Part shown: one piece after another, positions 44,716 to 53,979 of the stretch
Layout of the letters: every line of letters starts with the position of its first letter
Position numbering within the stretch: the first letter of the stretch is position 1
Source of the DNA: Pedobacter ureilyticus
GTDB lineage: Bacteria > Bacteroidota > Bacteroidia > Sphingobacteriales > Sphingobacteriaceae
Assembly: GCF_005925345.1 (NCBI RefSeq)
Contig: NZ_SSHJ01000001.1
Coordinates: forward strand, 186,001-250,000
DNA length: 64,000 bases
Reading direction: 5' to 3'
Position numbers and translations under genes: made by a program
The notes under the pieces: generated by a model
Database searches by the model: none
Told to the model about the DNA's origin: nothing
Seen by the model: only the letters and a program-made list of their open reading frames with translations

Positions 44716-45831
44716 TTAGAGTTTAGCTAAGGTTTTGTTTAAAAAAACCTCCAACTCTTCTCCTCTTAGGTCCCTGGCAATGATTTTACCTTGAGGGTCA
44801 ATCAAAAACGAACTAGGTATGGCTTCCACTTGATAAAGTTTTACTGTAGAGCCTTCAAAATCGCTTAGCTCGCCCGCTTGGTCCCACATTAAATTATCTT
44901 GCTTAATGGCTTGTGCCCAAGCAGCTTTATCTTTATCTAACGAGATACCTAAGATGGTAAAGTTTTGATCTTTAAAAGTTTGATAAGCCTTAACCACATT
45001 TGGATTTTCTTGTCTGCAAGGCCCACACCAAGACGCCCAAAAATCTAACAAAACGTATTTGCCTCGGTAATCACTAAGCTTTATTTCTTTACCATCTATG
45101 CTTGGAATAGTGAAATTTGGAGCGATTTGCCCCACCTGTACTGCCTTTAACCTCGATACCTTTTCTACAAAGTTTTTTACTGCCGAATGTTTTTTCAAAG
45201 AAGGATCAACTTTCTCAGCATAATCTACCATAGCTTTTTCATTACCCTGCGGATTAACCAAACTAATGGCATAAAAACTCACTAAAGATTTGTTGTTATC
45301 CATAGCAAATTTGATGATAGCTTGGTTCAGTTCGTTAAGAGCATTGTTGTAAACTGGCGATAACTGCTGCAACAATTCGTCCCTTTTATCTGGTTGGGCA
45401 GCTACTTTCTCTTCAAACTGCTTGCTTACCTCAAAAATCTTCTGCTGAAATTTGATTTTCATATCGTTAAACTCAGCCAATTTTGATGCATCTTCTGCCC
45501 CATCAATGGTGTAATGCTGGTTTTTATCGTTTACATCAGCCGTAATTTCTACTTCATCGCCATTTTGAGCAATTACAATATATTCGTTAGCTCCATAATT
45601 TACCCTAAAGAAATCGGCCTCTGGCTTGGTATTGGTAAACTTAAACTCGCCATTTGCTGATAGGTTAGTAGAATCTAACAACACCATGTTATTGCTGGCC
45701 ATTCCGTAGAGGTATACTTTATTTTTCACTTCTGCGTTGTTCAATTTTCCGCTTATGGTAAATCTTGATTTGTCTTTGCAAGCCGTTAATATGCTTATGG
45801 TTGCTAATAGTAGTATCGTTAGTTTTTTCAT
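44716..45831 (-). CDS. TlpA-like thioredoxin lipoprotein with DUF4369 domain
   Basis: A 371-aa lipoprotein (lipobox LTAC, Cys18). An N-terminal DUF4369-type beta domain (about 25-115) is followed by a helical linker and a thioredoxin-like domain with the redox motif WCGPC at 268-272. It should act as a thiol reductase or similar at the periplasmic face. The start at 45831 gives the signal peptide directly; a longer frame from 45873 would add a stretch without signal character. It is 94 bases downstream of gatB. Confidence 0.88.
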   Translation of the reverse strand: MKKLTILLLATISILTACKDKSRFTISGKLNNAEVKNKVYLYGMASNNMVLLDSTNLSANGEFKFTNTKPEADFFRVNYGANEYIVIAQNGDEVEITADVNDKNQHYTIDGAEDASKLAEFNDMKIKFQQKIFEVSKQFEEKVAAQPDKRDELLQQLSPVYNNALNELNQAIIKFAMDNNKSLVSFYAISLVNPQGNEKAMVDYAEKVDPSLKKHSAVKNFVEKVSRLKAVQVGQIAPNFTIPSIDGKEIKLSDYRGKYVLLDFWASWCGPCRQENPNVVKAYQTFKDQNFTILGISLDKDKAAWAQAIKQDNLMWDQAGELSDFEGSTVKLYQVEAIPSSFLIDPQGKIIARDLRGEELEVFLNKTLAKL

Positions 45832-45843
45832 TTTATCAGTATT

Positions 45844-45900
45844 GAGTATCGAGATTTGAGTATCAAGTATCAAGATGTGAGTATCAAGTATAGAGATTTA
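45844..45900. repeat. GAGTATC repeats between gatB and the TlpA-like gene
   Basis: GAGTATC occurs at 45844, 45858 and 45879, with AAGTAT units between. The same motif in reverse orientation lies at 6947-6977. Confidence 0.6.
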
Positions 45901-45924
45901 AAAGCATTCTTTAAACCTTCTACC

Positions 45925-47394
45925 CTAGGCCTCCAACCTTTCTAAAATCAATTCGTTTAATTTTTTTGCATCTGCTTTGCCTTTGGCCAGTTTCATTACT
46001 TCGCCAACAAACAAACCTAAAACGCCTTTCTTGCCTTTTTTGTATGCTTCAACCTGTGGTTGATATTTAGAAAGCACCTCGTCAATTAAGCTAGAAATCG
46101 CATCCACATCTTCTACAATCATCAAATTCAATTGTTTAGCTAAATCTGCTGCGTTTGCTTGAAGCTCTTTTTCTAATGCCGGTAATAACTGCTGAATGGC
46201 ATTTTGCTGCGAAATTTTCTTTTCATCTACCAAATTAATGGTTTGTGCCAATTGCAATGGACTAACCGAATATGCTGCAATTTCTATTTGCTTTTCGTTC
46301 AAGATAGCTCTAATGTTGCCCAACAACCAATTTATCAAATTTTTAGGGTGGTTAACATGCAAGAGTGCTGTAGCGTAATATTTGTAGAGTTCTTTATCAT
46401 CTGCTAAAACGGCTGCTTCTGCGGGACTAATGCCTAAGTCAGCAATTAAATTAGCTGCAATTTCTTTTGGCAACACAGGCATGGCCGATTTTACTCTTGC
46501 CAACCATTCATCAGAAATGACTACTGGAGGTAAGTCTGGATCTGGGAAATAACGATAATCATTAGCTTCTTCTTTACTACGCATTGGCGAAGTTGTGCCT
46601 GCATCGGCATCAAAATTTAAAGTGCTCTGCACAATTTGTCCGCCGGTAGAAACCACTTCTACCTGTCTGCCAAATTCAAAATCCATCGCTCTGCGTACGT
46701 TGCGAATAGAATTTACGTTTTTAACCTCGCAACGCGTACCAAAAGTGGTACTCCCTTTTTCTCTGATAGAGATATTTGCATCACAACGCAAAGACCCCTC
46801 TTCCATATTACCATCGCTTACATCTAAAAAACGTACTAACTGTCTAATTTCGGTTAACAATGCGGCCGCTTCTTCCGAGCTTCTAATGTCTGGTTCGGTT
46901 ACAATCTCAATTAAAGGCACACCCGCTCTATTCAAATCTACAAAAGAGAAATTCTCGTCTTGGTCGTGCAAGCTCTTACCTGCATCTTCCTCTAAGTGGA
47001 TACGATTGATACCTATTTTTTTCTCAGAGCCATCGGCTAAACGCACATTAATGTAGCCATTCTTGCAAATTGGGCTATTGTCTTGCGTAATCTGATATCC
47101 CTTTGGCAAATCTGCATAGAAATAATTTTTCCGATCGAAAAAATTATACTGATTAATTTCGCAGTTTAGCGCTAAGCCAATGCGCATGGCTTTTTCTATT
47201 ACTTCTTTGTTTAATTTTGGAAGTGCACCAGGCAAACCTAAAGAAACCGTAGAAATATGCTCATTAGGGCCAGCGCCAAAAGCAGCACTGTCTGAACAGA
47301 ATATTTTAGATTGTGTGTTTAACTGAACATGTACTTCTAAACCCGAAACGAGTTCGAAATTGGATGTATCTCTTGCAATTGTAGTTGTACTCAT
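45925..47394 (-). CDS. gatB: Aspartyl/glutamyl-tRNA amidotransferase subunit B
   Basis: GatB is the kinase-transferase subunit of the GatCAB complex, which turns Glu-tRNA(Gln) or Asp-tRNA(Asn) into the amides. The N-terminal SGLEVHVQLNTQSKIFCS, GLPGALPKLN and NRAGVPLIEIVTEPD blocks are conserved. The C-terminal YqeY-like tail (about 395-489) is present, ending in KGKADAKKLNELI. Length (489 aa) is normal. A matching -7 element lies at 47433-47440. Confidence 0.96.
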   Translation of the reverse strand: MSTTTIARDTSNFELVSGLEVHVQLNTQSKIFCSDSAAFGAGPNEHISTVSLGLPGALPKLNKEVIEKAMRIGLALNCEINQYNFFDRKNYFYADLPKGYQITQDNSPICKNGYINVRLADGSEKKIGINRIHLEEDAGKSLHDQDENFSFVDLNRAGVPLIEIVTEPDIRSSEEAAALLTEIRQLVRFLDVSDGNMEEGSLRCDANISIREKGSTTFGTRCEVKNVNSIRNVRRAMDFEFGRQVEVVSTGGQIVQSTLNFDADAGTTSPMRSKEEANDYRYFPDPDLPPVVISDEWLARVKSAMPVLPKEIAANLIADLGISPAEAAVLADDKELYKYYATALLHVNHPKNLINWLLGNIRAILNEKQIEIAAYSVSPLQLAQTINLVDEKKISQQNAIQQLLPALEKELQANAADLAKQLNLMIVEDVDAISSLIDEVLSKYQPQVEAYKKGKKGVLGLFVGEVMKLAKGKADAKKLNELILERLEA

Positions 47395-47432
47395 TAATAG
47401 AATTTACTATTCTGAACGTTCTTTTAACTGCC

Positions 47433-47440
47433 CAAATATA
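47433..47440 (-). promoter_or_regulatory. Putative -7 element for gatB
   Basis: On the minus strand TATATTTG matches TAnnTTTG exactly, 39-46 bases before the gatB ATG. A good -33 element is not seen at the usual spacing. Confidence 0.4.
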
Positions 47441-47471
47441 GGGATTATCTGTTTATGAATACCGTTTATTG

Positions 47472-47532
47472 GCCACAGATGCACAGATATAAAAAAAATT
47501 AACAAATAAGTGAACATCTGTTTACCTGTGGC
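47472..47532. repeat. Intergenic repeat, GCCACAGATG family (second copy)
   Basis: GCCACAGATGCACA at 47472-47485 is identical to the start of the element at 5244. The inverse end is shorter here (ACCTGTGGC at 47524-47532, with ACATCTG nearby). Confidence 0.6.
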
Positions 47533-47578
47533 TAGTATTTTGTATCAAAGCTATTGCAAAATTTCGTTTCTGATTTGG

Positions 47579-47595
47579 TTGGCACGGTATTCGTA
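47579..47595 (+). promoter_or_regulatory. Sigma-54-like promoter of the 130-aa secreted protein gene
   Basis: TTGGCACG with TTCG four bases on resembles the -24/-12 RpoN promoter (TTGGCACG-N4-TTGC). The -24 part is exact; the -12 has CG instead of GC. It lies 33-49 bases before the ATG at 47628. Confidence 0.45.
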
Positions 47596-47627
47596 AAGGT
47601 TTTATCACACACAAAAAACTAAATGTT

Positions 47628-48020
47628 ATGAAACGATTAATCTTGATGTTTACTGTTGCTATGGTAGCAGCTACATTACACACCGCCAACGCTCAAGTAA
47701 GTTTAAATATCAACATTGGTGCACAACCTGTTTGGGGACCGCGTGGCTACGATTACGTAGAGTATTATTACCTGCCGGATATTCGTACCTACTACCATGT
47801 TCCTTCTAGACGCTATGTTTATTACGAAGGAAACAGTTGGGTGCACAGAACTTCGTTGCCTAGAGCGTACAGGGGTTACAACCTACATAAAGGAAGAAAA
47901 ATAGTAATTAACCGACCTAGACCATATTTAAACCGTCAGGTTCGTGAAGTTCGTTACGTAGATAAAAGACACGACAATGGCAAACACAAAGGATGGCATA
48001 AAGGAAAAGGAAGGCATTAG
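47628..48020 (+). CDS. Small basic exported protein of unknown function
   Basis: A 130-aa protein with a clean signal peptide (ILMFTVAMVAATLHTANAQ). The mature part is rich in Tyr, Arg and aromatic residues (YDYVEYYYLPDIRTYYHVPSRRYVYYEG) and ends in a His/Lys/Gly tail (GKHKGWHKGKGRH). No named family is recognised. It may be a stress-induced envelope protein, and the His-rich tail could bind metal; both are inferences. It has its own promoter-like site and a strong terminator, so it is a single-gene unit. Confidence 0.75.
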   Translation: MKRLILMFTVAMVAATLHTANAQVSLNINIGAQPVWGPRGYDYVEYYYLPDIRTYYHVPSRRYVYYEGNSWVHRTSLPRAYRGYNLHKGRKIVINRPRPYLNRQVREVRYVDKRHDNGKHKGWHKGKGRH

Positions 48021-48062
48021 AACAACAAAGCTCCGAGATAATCGGGGCTTTGTTGTTTTTAA
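48021..48062 (+). terminator. Rho-independent terminator after the 130-aa gene
   Basis: Arms at 48021-48036 and 48042-48057 pair over 16 positions with one G-U pair and a 5-base loop. The tail includes six T (48055-48060). Confidence 0.88.
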
Positions 48063-48142
48063 GAAAGTTCAAAATAACAATAGCGTCATAAAAACTGTAT
48101 AATTCTTTTTTATTTATCTTTAAATGAATAATTTAAATGTAA

Positions 48143-49182
48143 ATGTACAGGAGATATAAAAAAAGAAGATACAATAAGACGTTTGGTATAATCATTATTT
48201 TCATAGGTTTCATTGTATTTAACACTTTTAAAGAGAGTTTATTTAAACAAGAAGAATACTACAAAACTACAACTGGTTTAAACGTTAGAACAGGAGTTGA
48301 AAGAAGTATCCTATTTCATTTACGTTAAAACAAGGTGACGAAATTAAATTATTATCAAAGAATGGAAATTGGTATGAGATATCATACAATGGAAAAAGTG
48401 GTCATGCACATTCCAAGTATATTTTTAAAAGCCAAAGAAGTATATTTAATAAACGGCTCTTCAAACCACAGTACCAGAGAAACGTTTTTGTTTTCAGTGT
48501 TCTCATACTTCTATTTGTTGTATTCCTTCCAATATGTCTAAAAATATATAGACGAGAAAAAGATAAAAAAATACTAAAAAGTGTTACCGTCTTAAACAGA
48601 GGAACTCCGACAGAACGTGATTTGGTATTAGTTTTATTAAAAAATGGAAAATCGGTTGAAAATGTTTATCATGACCTGTATCTTAACACTATCGATTGCG
48701 ATTTTTCGCAGATAGACCTTGTGTTAATCACTGAAGTAGGAATTATTGTTTTTGAAGTAAAGGACCATAACGGTTGGCTATACGGAAAAGGTAAACAAGA
48801 GCATTGGACAATGATTTGTGGCAAAAATAAGTACAGGATTTATAGCCCGATAATTCAGAATGAGGTTCATATCAAAAATTTAAGAAATATAATCAACGAA
48901 AACCAAGATGTTCCGATTTTCTCAGTAATCGTGTTTTACGGAAACTGTAATTTTGAAAATATCAATTTTGTTCCCCAAAAGACTTTCCTGACAACCTCAA
49001 ATAGAGCTCTTGAAGTAATAAAAAAAATAGAAGCAATCAATCCTAGTTATGGATATAACAATTTAGCTGAAATAAGACATATTTTACAAGAGGCAAAAGC
49101 AAATGGAGACATTACCGAAAATCAAGAATTACATATAGCTAATATAAAAGATATGCTAGGCACTGATAGAAAATTCGATTGA
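48143..49182 (+). pseudogene. Frameshifted SH3-transmembrane-NERD protein gene
   Basis: The first frame (48143-48328) gives an N-terminal membrane helix and the start of an SH3 domain (TTGLNVRTGVERS), then hits a stop. From CCT at 48310 the +2 frame continues the SH3 domain (PISFTLKQGDEIKLLSKNG...YEISYNGKSGHAHSKYI) and a second helix (VFSVLILLFVVFLPICL). It then runs into a complete NERD nuclease-related domain (GTPTERDLVLVLLKNG, QIDLVLITEVGIIVFEVKD) with no stop until 49182. A single missing base near 48307-48309 explains the break. It would be an inner-membrane protein with SH3 outside and NERD inside. Confidence 0.8.
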
Positions 49183-49252
49183 TCATATCTACTGTACAAA
49201 GTTTGAGTTATATCCATATCCAAAGGTCGAAAATCACTGTACATTCAATTTT

Positions 49253-49321
49253 AAAACTGACCCTGAAATAAATTCAGGGTGACGGTAATTTAGATTTTAG
49301 ATACTAAAGCTACGCTTTAGT
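49253..49321. repeat. Two small palindromes between the NERD and barrel genes
   Basis: CCCTGAA (49261-49267) pairs with TTCAGGG (49273-49279), and ACTAAAGC (49303-49310) with GCTTTAGT (49314-49321). They may end transcription in either direction or be dispersed elements. Confidence 0.5.
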
Positions 49322-49341
49322 ATGAAAAGAACCTATAGTCT

Positions 49342-49890
49342 TTAAAATCTTTTGCCAATCGTAATCCCTATACGAGGGTAAGCTTCAACATTACTATTGC
49401 CATTAAAAAACCTGCCTACACCTAAGTAAACTTCGCCAACAAAACCGCTTTTTGTTAAAAACTTACCACCAGCTGCAGCGCCTAGACCAAAATTCGTAAC
49501 AGATTCATCTCGATATGAATAATCATAACCATTCATATCGATCAGATAAATTCTATCGTCTTTAACTTGCATTATTGCTGTATTTGCCTCAATAAAAAAG
49601 CCAGTTGCTTTTTTTTGGCTATTACCAAAATAAATACGATAGTAAGGAATTACGCCAAATTTGTAATCAGTATTATCATCTATACCAACTAAAACAGACA
49701 AACCAATACCACTGTTATCTTTAAATATCCGTTCGTAGCTTAACTAGGGAATTCCAATAATGGAATTTAATAGATTTAATCTAATTTCATTATTTCCCGT
49801 TGCTTTTTGAGCTTCGTCTTTTTTTGTTTCTTGTGCATAAACGCAACTTATTAAACATAGCAGCATTAGCGTTAATAGATTTTTTTTCAT
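49342..49890 (-). pseudogene. Barrel protein paralogue interrupted by an amber codon
   Basis: Read from the ATG at 49890, this frame has a signal peptide (LLTLMLLCLISCVYAQ) and aligns with the intact 178-aa gene at 50008-50544. Codon 49 is TAG (49744-49746) where the paralogue has GAG or GAA (GIP*LSYERIF versus GFPEITYERIL). After the stop the frame continues without further breaks to IGITIGKRF, shared with the paralogue. One G-to-T change explains it. It is a recent pseudogene, a sequence error or a readthrough site. Confidence 0.75.
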
Positions 49891-50007
49891 TTTTTACATT
49901 AAAAGTTTGTTAAAAAGCAGAAGTTACAAACTACATCAAGGTAAAGGTTTACTTCTACTTTCCTCGATTATTTACGTTATAATCATATATAACGCTACAT
50001 TTCTTTA

Positions 50008-50544
50008 TCAAAATCTTTTACCAATTGTAATGCCTATTCTAGGGTAAACCTCGCGATAAGTATCCCCTAAAAAACGACCCGCACCACCTAAAATCTCTCC
50101 AATATAATTATTCTTAGTAGCGAACTTAAGCCCCAAGGCGGCTCCTAAACCAAAGCTAACCTCTTTGTTATCAACCCTCCATGAACTATTTGAAGTATAA
50201 ACAGTATAGAAATAATTTGCATTTATAAGAGTAGCATTCCCTTCTATAAAAAAACCATTTGTCTTTTTACCAAAAAACATCCTATAATAAGGCGTGGCCA
50301 TAAATTTATAATTATCTATGAAAACATTGTTACTCTCACCCAAACTTACAGCTAAGGACAACCCAACAGACGCTTCATTTGTTAAAATCCTTTCATAAGT
50401 GATTTCAGGGAAGCCTAAAACTGAATTCAATAAATTTAACTTTAATTCATTTCTTTTACCTACACCTACTTTAGCAGTATCGGTTTGAGCTTTAACGCAG
50501 AAAAATACGGACATAAAAAGCCCCAAGAGCGCAAGTTTAGTCAT
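50008..50544 (-). CDS. Small outer membrane beta-barrel protein
   Basis: A 178-aa exported protein (signal MSVFFCVKAQ) with alternating-strand pattern typical of small 8-stranded barrels (NLLNSVLGFPEITYERIL, ATPYYRMFFGKKTNGFFIEGN, SFGLGAALGLKFATKN). It ends PRIGITIGKRF, identical to its neighbour at 49342. The two are tandem paralogues. The family may be the DUF3575-like group, but this is tentative. It lies 14 bases downstream of alaS... in reading direction it follows alaS. Confidence 0.65.
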   Translation of the reverse strand: MTKLALLGLFMSVFFCVKAQTDTAKVGVGKRNELKLNLLNSVLGFPEITYERILTNEASVGLSLAVSLGESNNVFIDNYKFMATPYYRMFFGKKTNGFFIEGNATLINANYFYTVYTSNSSWRVDNKEVSFGLGAALGLKFATKNNYIGEILGGAGRFLGDTYREVYPRIGITIGKRF

Positions 50545-50558
50545 TTAGTTTATTGTTA

Positions 50559-53261
50559 TTATTTTAAAAATGTTTTCGCTTTTTCAATTGCCCTAGACAT
50601 ACCAGCAGCATCTTTACCGCCAGCCGTTGCATAAAATGGTTGGCCGCCGCCACCGCCTTGAATTTCTTTAGCTAACTCACGTACAATTTGCCCTGCGTTA
50701 TAGCCTTTTTCTTTTACCAATTCATCGTCAATAGCTACGGTTAATTGAGGTTTTCCGTCGATTACCACACCCAAAACTAAAAATAAATTTTGAACTGCAC
50801 CTTTAATAGCATAGGCTAAAGTTTTAACAGCATCAGCGTTTGGCAAGTCTACTACCGTAGCGATAAAATTCACGCCATCAATAGTTTGCATTTGTTTTTC
50901 TAAATCTGTTCTTAATGCTACAGCACGCTCGGTAATGCTTTTTTCAATCTCCTTTTTAAGTGCACTATTATCGTCAATGATCTTGCCTAAAGCCGAGACA
51001 AAATCTTTCGGATTGTTCATCAAAGTGTTTAAGTTTTTAACTAATTCAAAATGCTCGCGAATAACCGCAGCAGAACGTTCGCCAGTAATGGCTTCTATCC
51101 TTCGTACACCCGCAGCAACAGCACTTTCAGAAGTAAGCTTAAAGAAACCAATCTGACCTGTAGCTTTTACGTGTGTACCACCACAAAGTTCTTTCGAGAA
51201 ATGGTCATCAAAAGTAATTACACGCACAAAATCTCCATATTTCTCGCCAAACAAAGCAGTTACGCCACTGTCGATCGCTTCTTGGTAGGCTACATTTCTT
51301 TGCTCTTTTAAGGGAATATTCTCTCTAATTTTCGCATTTACGATATCTTCAATCTGGTTCAATTCCTCATCAGTTACCTTTGCGAAGTGCGAAAAATCAA
51401 AACGCAGGTAATCTGAATTAACTAAACTACCTTTCTGGTTCACATGGCTACCTAAAACCTGTTTCATTGCCGCATGCAATAAATGCGTGGCCGAGTGGTT
51501 ATTCTCAGAAGCTTTACGTTTATCTTCGTCAATTACTGCCCAAAATTTTCCTTCTAGATCTACAGGTAAAGTATCTGTAAAGTGTACAATTACACCATTC
51601 TCTTTTTTGGTATCGGTAATCTCTACCCAAAACTGTCTGCTATGGTCTTCTAAACGCCCGGTATCTCCCACCTGGCCGCCACTTTCGGCATAAAAAGGCG
51701 TTTGAGCCAATACAATTTGATATTGCTCTTTTCCCTTAGCAGTTACTTTTCTGTATTTAACAATTTCGGTTTCAATTTCTGTTAGATCATAACCTATAAA
51801 TTCGGTTTCTCTGTCTTCGTTCACTAAAATCCAATCTCCAGTATCAATAGCTGTAGCTGCACGAGAACGATTTTTCTGTTCTTCTAGCGCTTTATTAAAG
51901 AACTCGACATTTACATTAAAACCTTGTTCCTTTGCCATCAATTCGGTTAGATCCAAAGGGAACCCAAACGTGTCATACAATTCAAAAGCAAAGTATCCTG
52001 GAATCACATTTAATTTAAGCAGCTCTTCTCCGAGCTTACCATCACCGTAACCAACACCTCTTTCTACATCAGAATTGTGTCCTTTCACATAAGTCTGAAA
52101 CAAAACGATTCCTTTTTCTAAAGTCCTCAAGAAAGAAACTTCCTCCTCTAAAACTACTTTTTGTACAAAGTCTTTTTGCAAATACAGTTCATCAAAAACA
52201 CCTTTAAACTGCGCTGCCAAAACAGGCACCAACTGATTTAAAAAAGGCTCTTTTAAGTTTAGGAAAGTGTAAGCATAACGTACAGCTCTACGTAAAATAC
52301 GGCGAATTACATAACCAGCCTTATTGTTAGAAGGCAGTTGACCATCGGCAATTACAAACGAGATGGCACGAATATGATCTGCCATTACACGCATCGCCAC
52401 CGCTTCGTTCCAGCCTTTTTCTCCTGGCTCGGCACTGCCAACATATTCAAATCCAGATTTTTCTGCAATAAAGTTGATTAAAGGTGTGAAAACATCAGTA
52501 TCGTAGTTAGATGTTTTGCCTTGTAATACACGCACCAAACGCTCAAAGCCCATTCCAGTATCTACATGTTGCGCTGGCAAGGTTTGTAGCGAACCGTCTT
52601 TTAAACGGTTAAACTGCATAAATACATTGTTCCAAATCTCAATTACCTGTGGATGATCTGCATTTACCAAAGATTTACCTTTACCATCGGCACGTTCTTC
52701 GGCAGTACGGCAATCTACGTGAATTTCAGAACAAGGACCACAAGGCCCCGTATCGCCCATTTCCCAAAAATTATCTTTCTTATTACCTAAAACGATACGA
52801 TCTTCGGGCACAAATTGTTTCCAAAGTTCAAACGCTTCAGTATCCATCGGCAAACCTTCTTTCTCATCGCCCTCAAATACAGAAACATACAATTGATCTT
52901 TCGGTATTTTATAAACTTCGGTCAGCAATTCCCAGCTCCAAGCTATTGCTTCTTTTTTGAAATAATCGCCAAAACTCCAATTGCCCAACATTTCGAACAT
53001 GGTATGGTGGTAAGTATCGATACCTACTTCTTCCAAATCGTTATGTTTGCCCGAAACACGTAAACAACGTTGCGTATCAACCACACGAGGATATTTTACC
53101 GTGGCCTCTCCCAAAAACAAATCTTTAAATTGGTTCATCCCGGCATTGGTAAACATCAAAGTTGGGTCGTTTTTAACCACAATAGGTGCCGATGCCACAA
53201 TATGATGTTGCTTGCTTTTGAAAAACTCTAAAAAGGTCTGTCTTATTTCTCTCGCTGTCAT
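50559..53261 (-). CDS. alaS: Alanyl-tRNA synthetase
   Basis: AlaS charges tRNA(Ala) and edits mischarged serine. The class II core starts at TAREIRQTFLEFFKSKQHHIV. The editing domain has the HxxxH motif (NNHSATHLLH) and the CGGTHVKATG zinc site. A C-terminal Ala domain ends with GGGGGQPFYATAGGKD. With the start at 53261 the protein is 900 aa; an ATG ten codons upstream (53291) gives a tail not typical of the family. A single, strongly conserved housekeeping gene. Confidence 0.96.
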   Translation of the reverse strand: MTAREIRQTFLEFFKSKQHHIVASAPIVVKNDPTLMFTNAGMNQFKDLFLGEATVKYPRVVDTQRCLRVSGKHNDLEEVGIDTYHHTMFEMLGNWSFGDYFKKEAIAWSWELLTEVYKIPKDQLYVSVFEGDEKEGLPMDTEAFELWKQFVPEDRIVLGNKKDNFWEMGDTGPCGPCSEIHVDCRTAEERADGKGKSLVNADHPQVIEIWNNVFMQFNRLKDGSLQTLPAQHVDTGMGFERLVRVLQGKTSNYDTDVFTPLINFIAEKSGFEYVGSAEPGEKGWNEAVAMRVMADHIRAISFVIADGQLPSNNKAGYVIRRILRRAVRYAYTFLNLKEPFLNQLVPVLAAQFKGVFDELYLQKDFVQKVVLEEEVSFLRTLEKGIVLFQTYVKGHNSDVERGVGYGDGKLGEELLKLNVIPGYFAFELYDTFGFPLDLTELMAKEQGFNVNVEFFNKALEEQKNRSRAATAIDTGDWILVNEDRETEFIGYDLTEIETEIVKYRKVTAKGKEQYQIVLAQTPFYAESGGQVGDTGRLEDHSRQFWVEITDTKKENGVIVHFTDTLPVDLEGKFWAVIDEDKRKASENNHSATHLLHAAMKQVLGSHVNQKGSLVNSDYLRFDFSHFAKVTDEELNQIEDIVNAKIRENIPLKEQRNVAYQEAIDSGVTALFGEKYGDFVRVITFDDHFSKELCGGTHVKATGQIGFFKLTSESAVAAGVRRIEAITGERSAAVIREHFELVKNLNTLMNNPKDFVSALGKIIDDNSALKKEIEKSITERAVALRTDLEKQMQTIDGVNFIATVVDLPNADAVKTLAYAIKGAVQNLFLVLGVVIDGKPQLTVAIDDELVKEKGYNAGQIVRELAKEIQGGGGGQPFYATAGGKDAAGMSRAIEKAKTFLK

Positions 53262-53333
53262 TTTTATATGTTTTTTAGGTATTAGGGACAAGATATTAGG
53301 GAATTAATAACTCCATCATCTTAACCAAAATCC

Positions 53334-53361
53334 CTTTGTGTTCTTTGTGTCTTAGTGGTAA
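53334..53361. repeat. Dispersed intergenic repeat, GTGTTCTTTGTGTCTT family
   Basis: The block upstream of alaS (53334-53361) matches 5355-5380 at nearly every base (TTTGTGTTCTT[T/C]GTGTCTT). Confidence 0.6.
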
Positions 53362-53390
53362 TAATTAATGAGCAACAAAATTATAATTTT

Positions 53391-53424
53391 ATTGTGGTTT
53401 TCTGCTAAAATCGGTTTACATTTG
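53391..53424 (+). promoter_or_regulatory. Promoter of the MerR-family gene
   Basis: TTG (53392-53394) and TACATTTG (53417-53424) are spaced by 22 bases. The -7 element matches TAnnTTTG exactly. The start would be near 53431, 40 bases before the ATG. Confidence 0.5.
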
Positions 53425-53470
53425 AACACTTTAAGTAAAATCTATAATCGTTTAATAATCAACACTAAAC

Positions 53471-53806
53471 ATGCCTTACAAAGAAAGAGAAATCAATAAA
53501 ATGTACTATACCATGGGCGAAGTAACCGAAATGTTTGATGTAAACGCTTCGCAAATTAGGTTTTACGAGAAGGAATTTGAAGTTCTTAAACCCAAAAAAA
53601 ACAAAAAAGGAAATCGCCTTTTTACGCCAGAAGATATCGAAAATCTTAAAATTATTTTTCATTTGGTAGATGATAAGGGATTTACTTTAAAAGGAGCTAA
53701 AGAACACATGAAAAGCAACAGCAGCGAAGTTAAAGAAAACCAAAAGGTTATCGACTCACTAGAGCGCCTGAAAGATTTTCTATTGAAACTAAATGAAGAG
53801 ATTTAA
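53471..53806 (+). CDS. MerR-family transcriptional regulator
   Basis: A 111-aa MerR-type protein: the helix-turn-helix with its wing is at about residues 12-75 (YTMGEVTEMFDVNASQIRFYEKEF, GNRLFTPEDIENLKIIFHLV). A short coiled helix for dimerisation ends the protein. No effector domain follows and no cysteine is seen, so it does not sense metal in the usual way. The inducer and targets are unknown. It has its own promoter and is divergent from alaS. Confidence 0.88.
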   Translation: MPYKEREINKMYYTMGEVTEMFDVNASQIRFYEKEFEVLKPKKNKKGNRLFTPEDIENLKIIFHLVDDKGFTLKGAKEHMKSNSSEVKENQKVIDSLERLKDFLLKLNEEI

Positions 53807-53810
53807 TAGT

Positions 53811-53930
53811 TCATTGGTTCATTAGCTCATTGGTTCGTTAGCTCATTGTTTGATTGTTTCATTGTTTATTGATTATTGGTTATTGATTATTGGTTATTGA
53901 TTATTGGTTATTATTTAATTGGTCAATTTG
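53811..53930. repeat. TTGGTTCATT/GATTATTGGTTATT repeat array
   Basis: Short imperfect units (TTCATTGGTTCATTAGCTCATTGG) are followed by GATTATTGGTTATT units repeated about three times. The array shares the TTGGTTCATT unit with 33502-33660. Confidence 0.7.
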
Positions 53931-53979
53931 ATTATCTACTTTAAACATTATTTCCTAAATTGCTCGTACCAAACAGCCT

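Noticed and set aside
46595..47056. 153-aa frame opposite gatB
   Set aside because: It is the antisense shadow of a highly conserved gene and has no recognisable domain.
48300..48312. Programmed ribosomal frameshift in the SH3-NERD gene
   Set aside because: No slippery heptamer or downstream structure is seen at the junction; a missing base is simpler.
48143..48328. Stand-alone 61-aa membrane protein
   Set aside because: It is the first part of an SH3-NERD protein whose second part continues in another frame.
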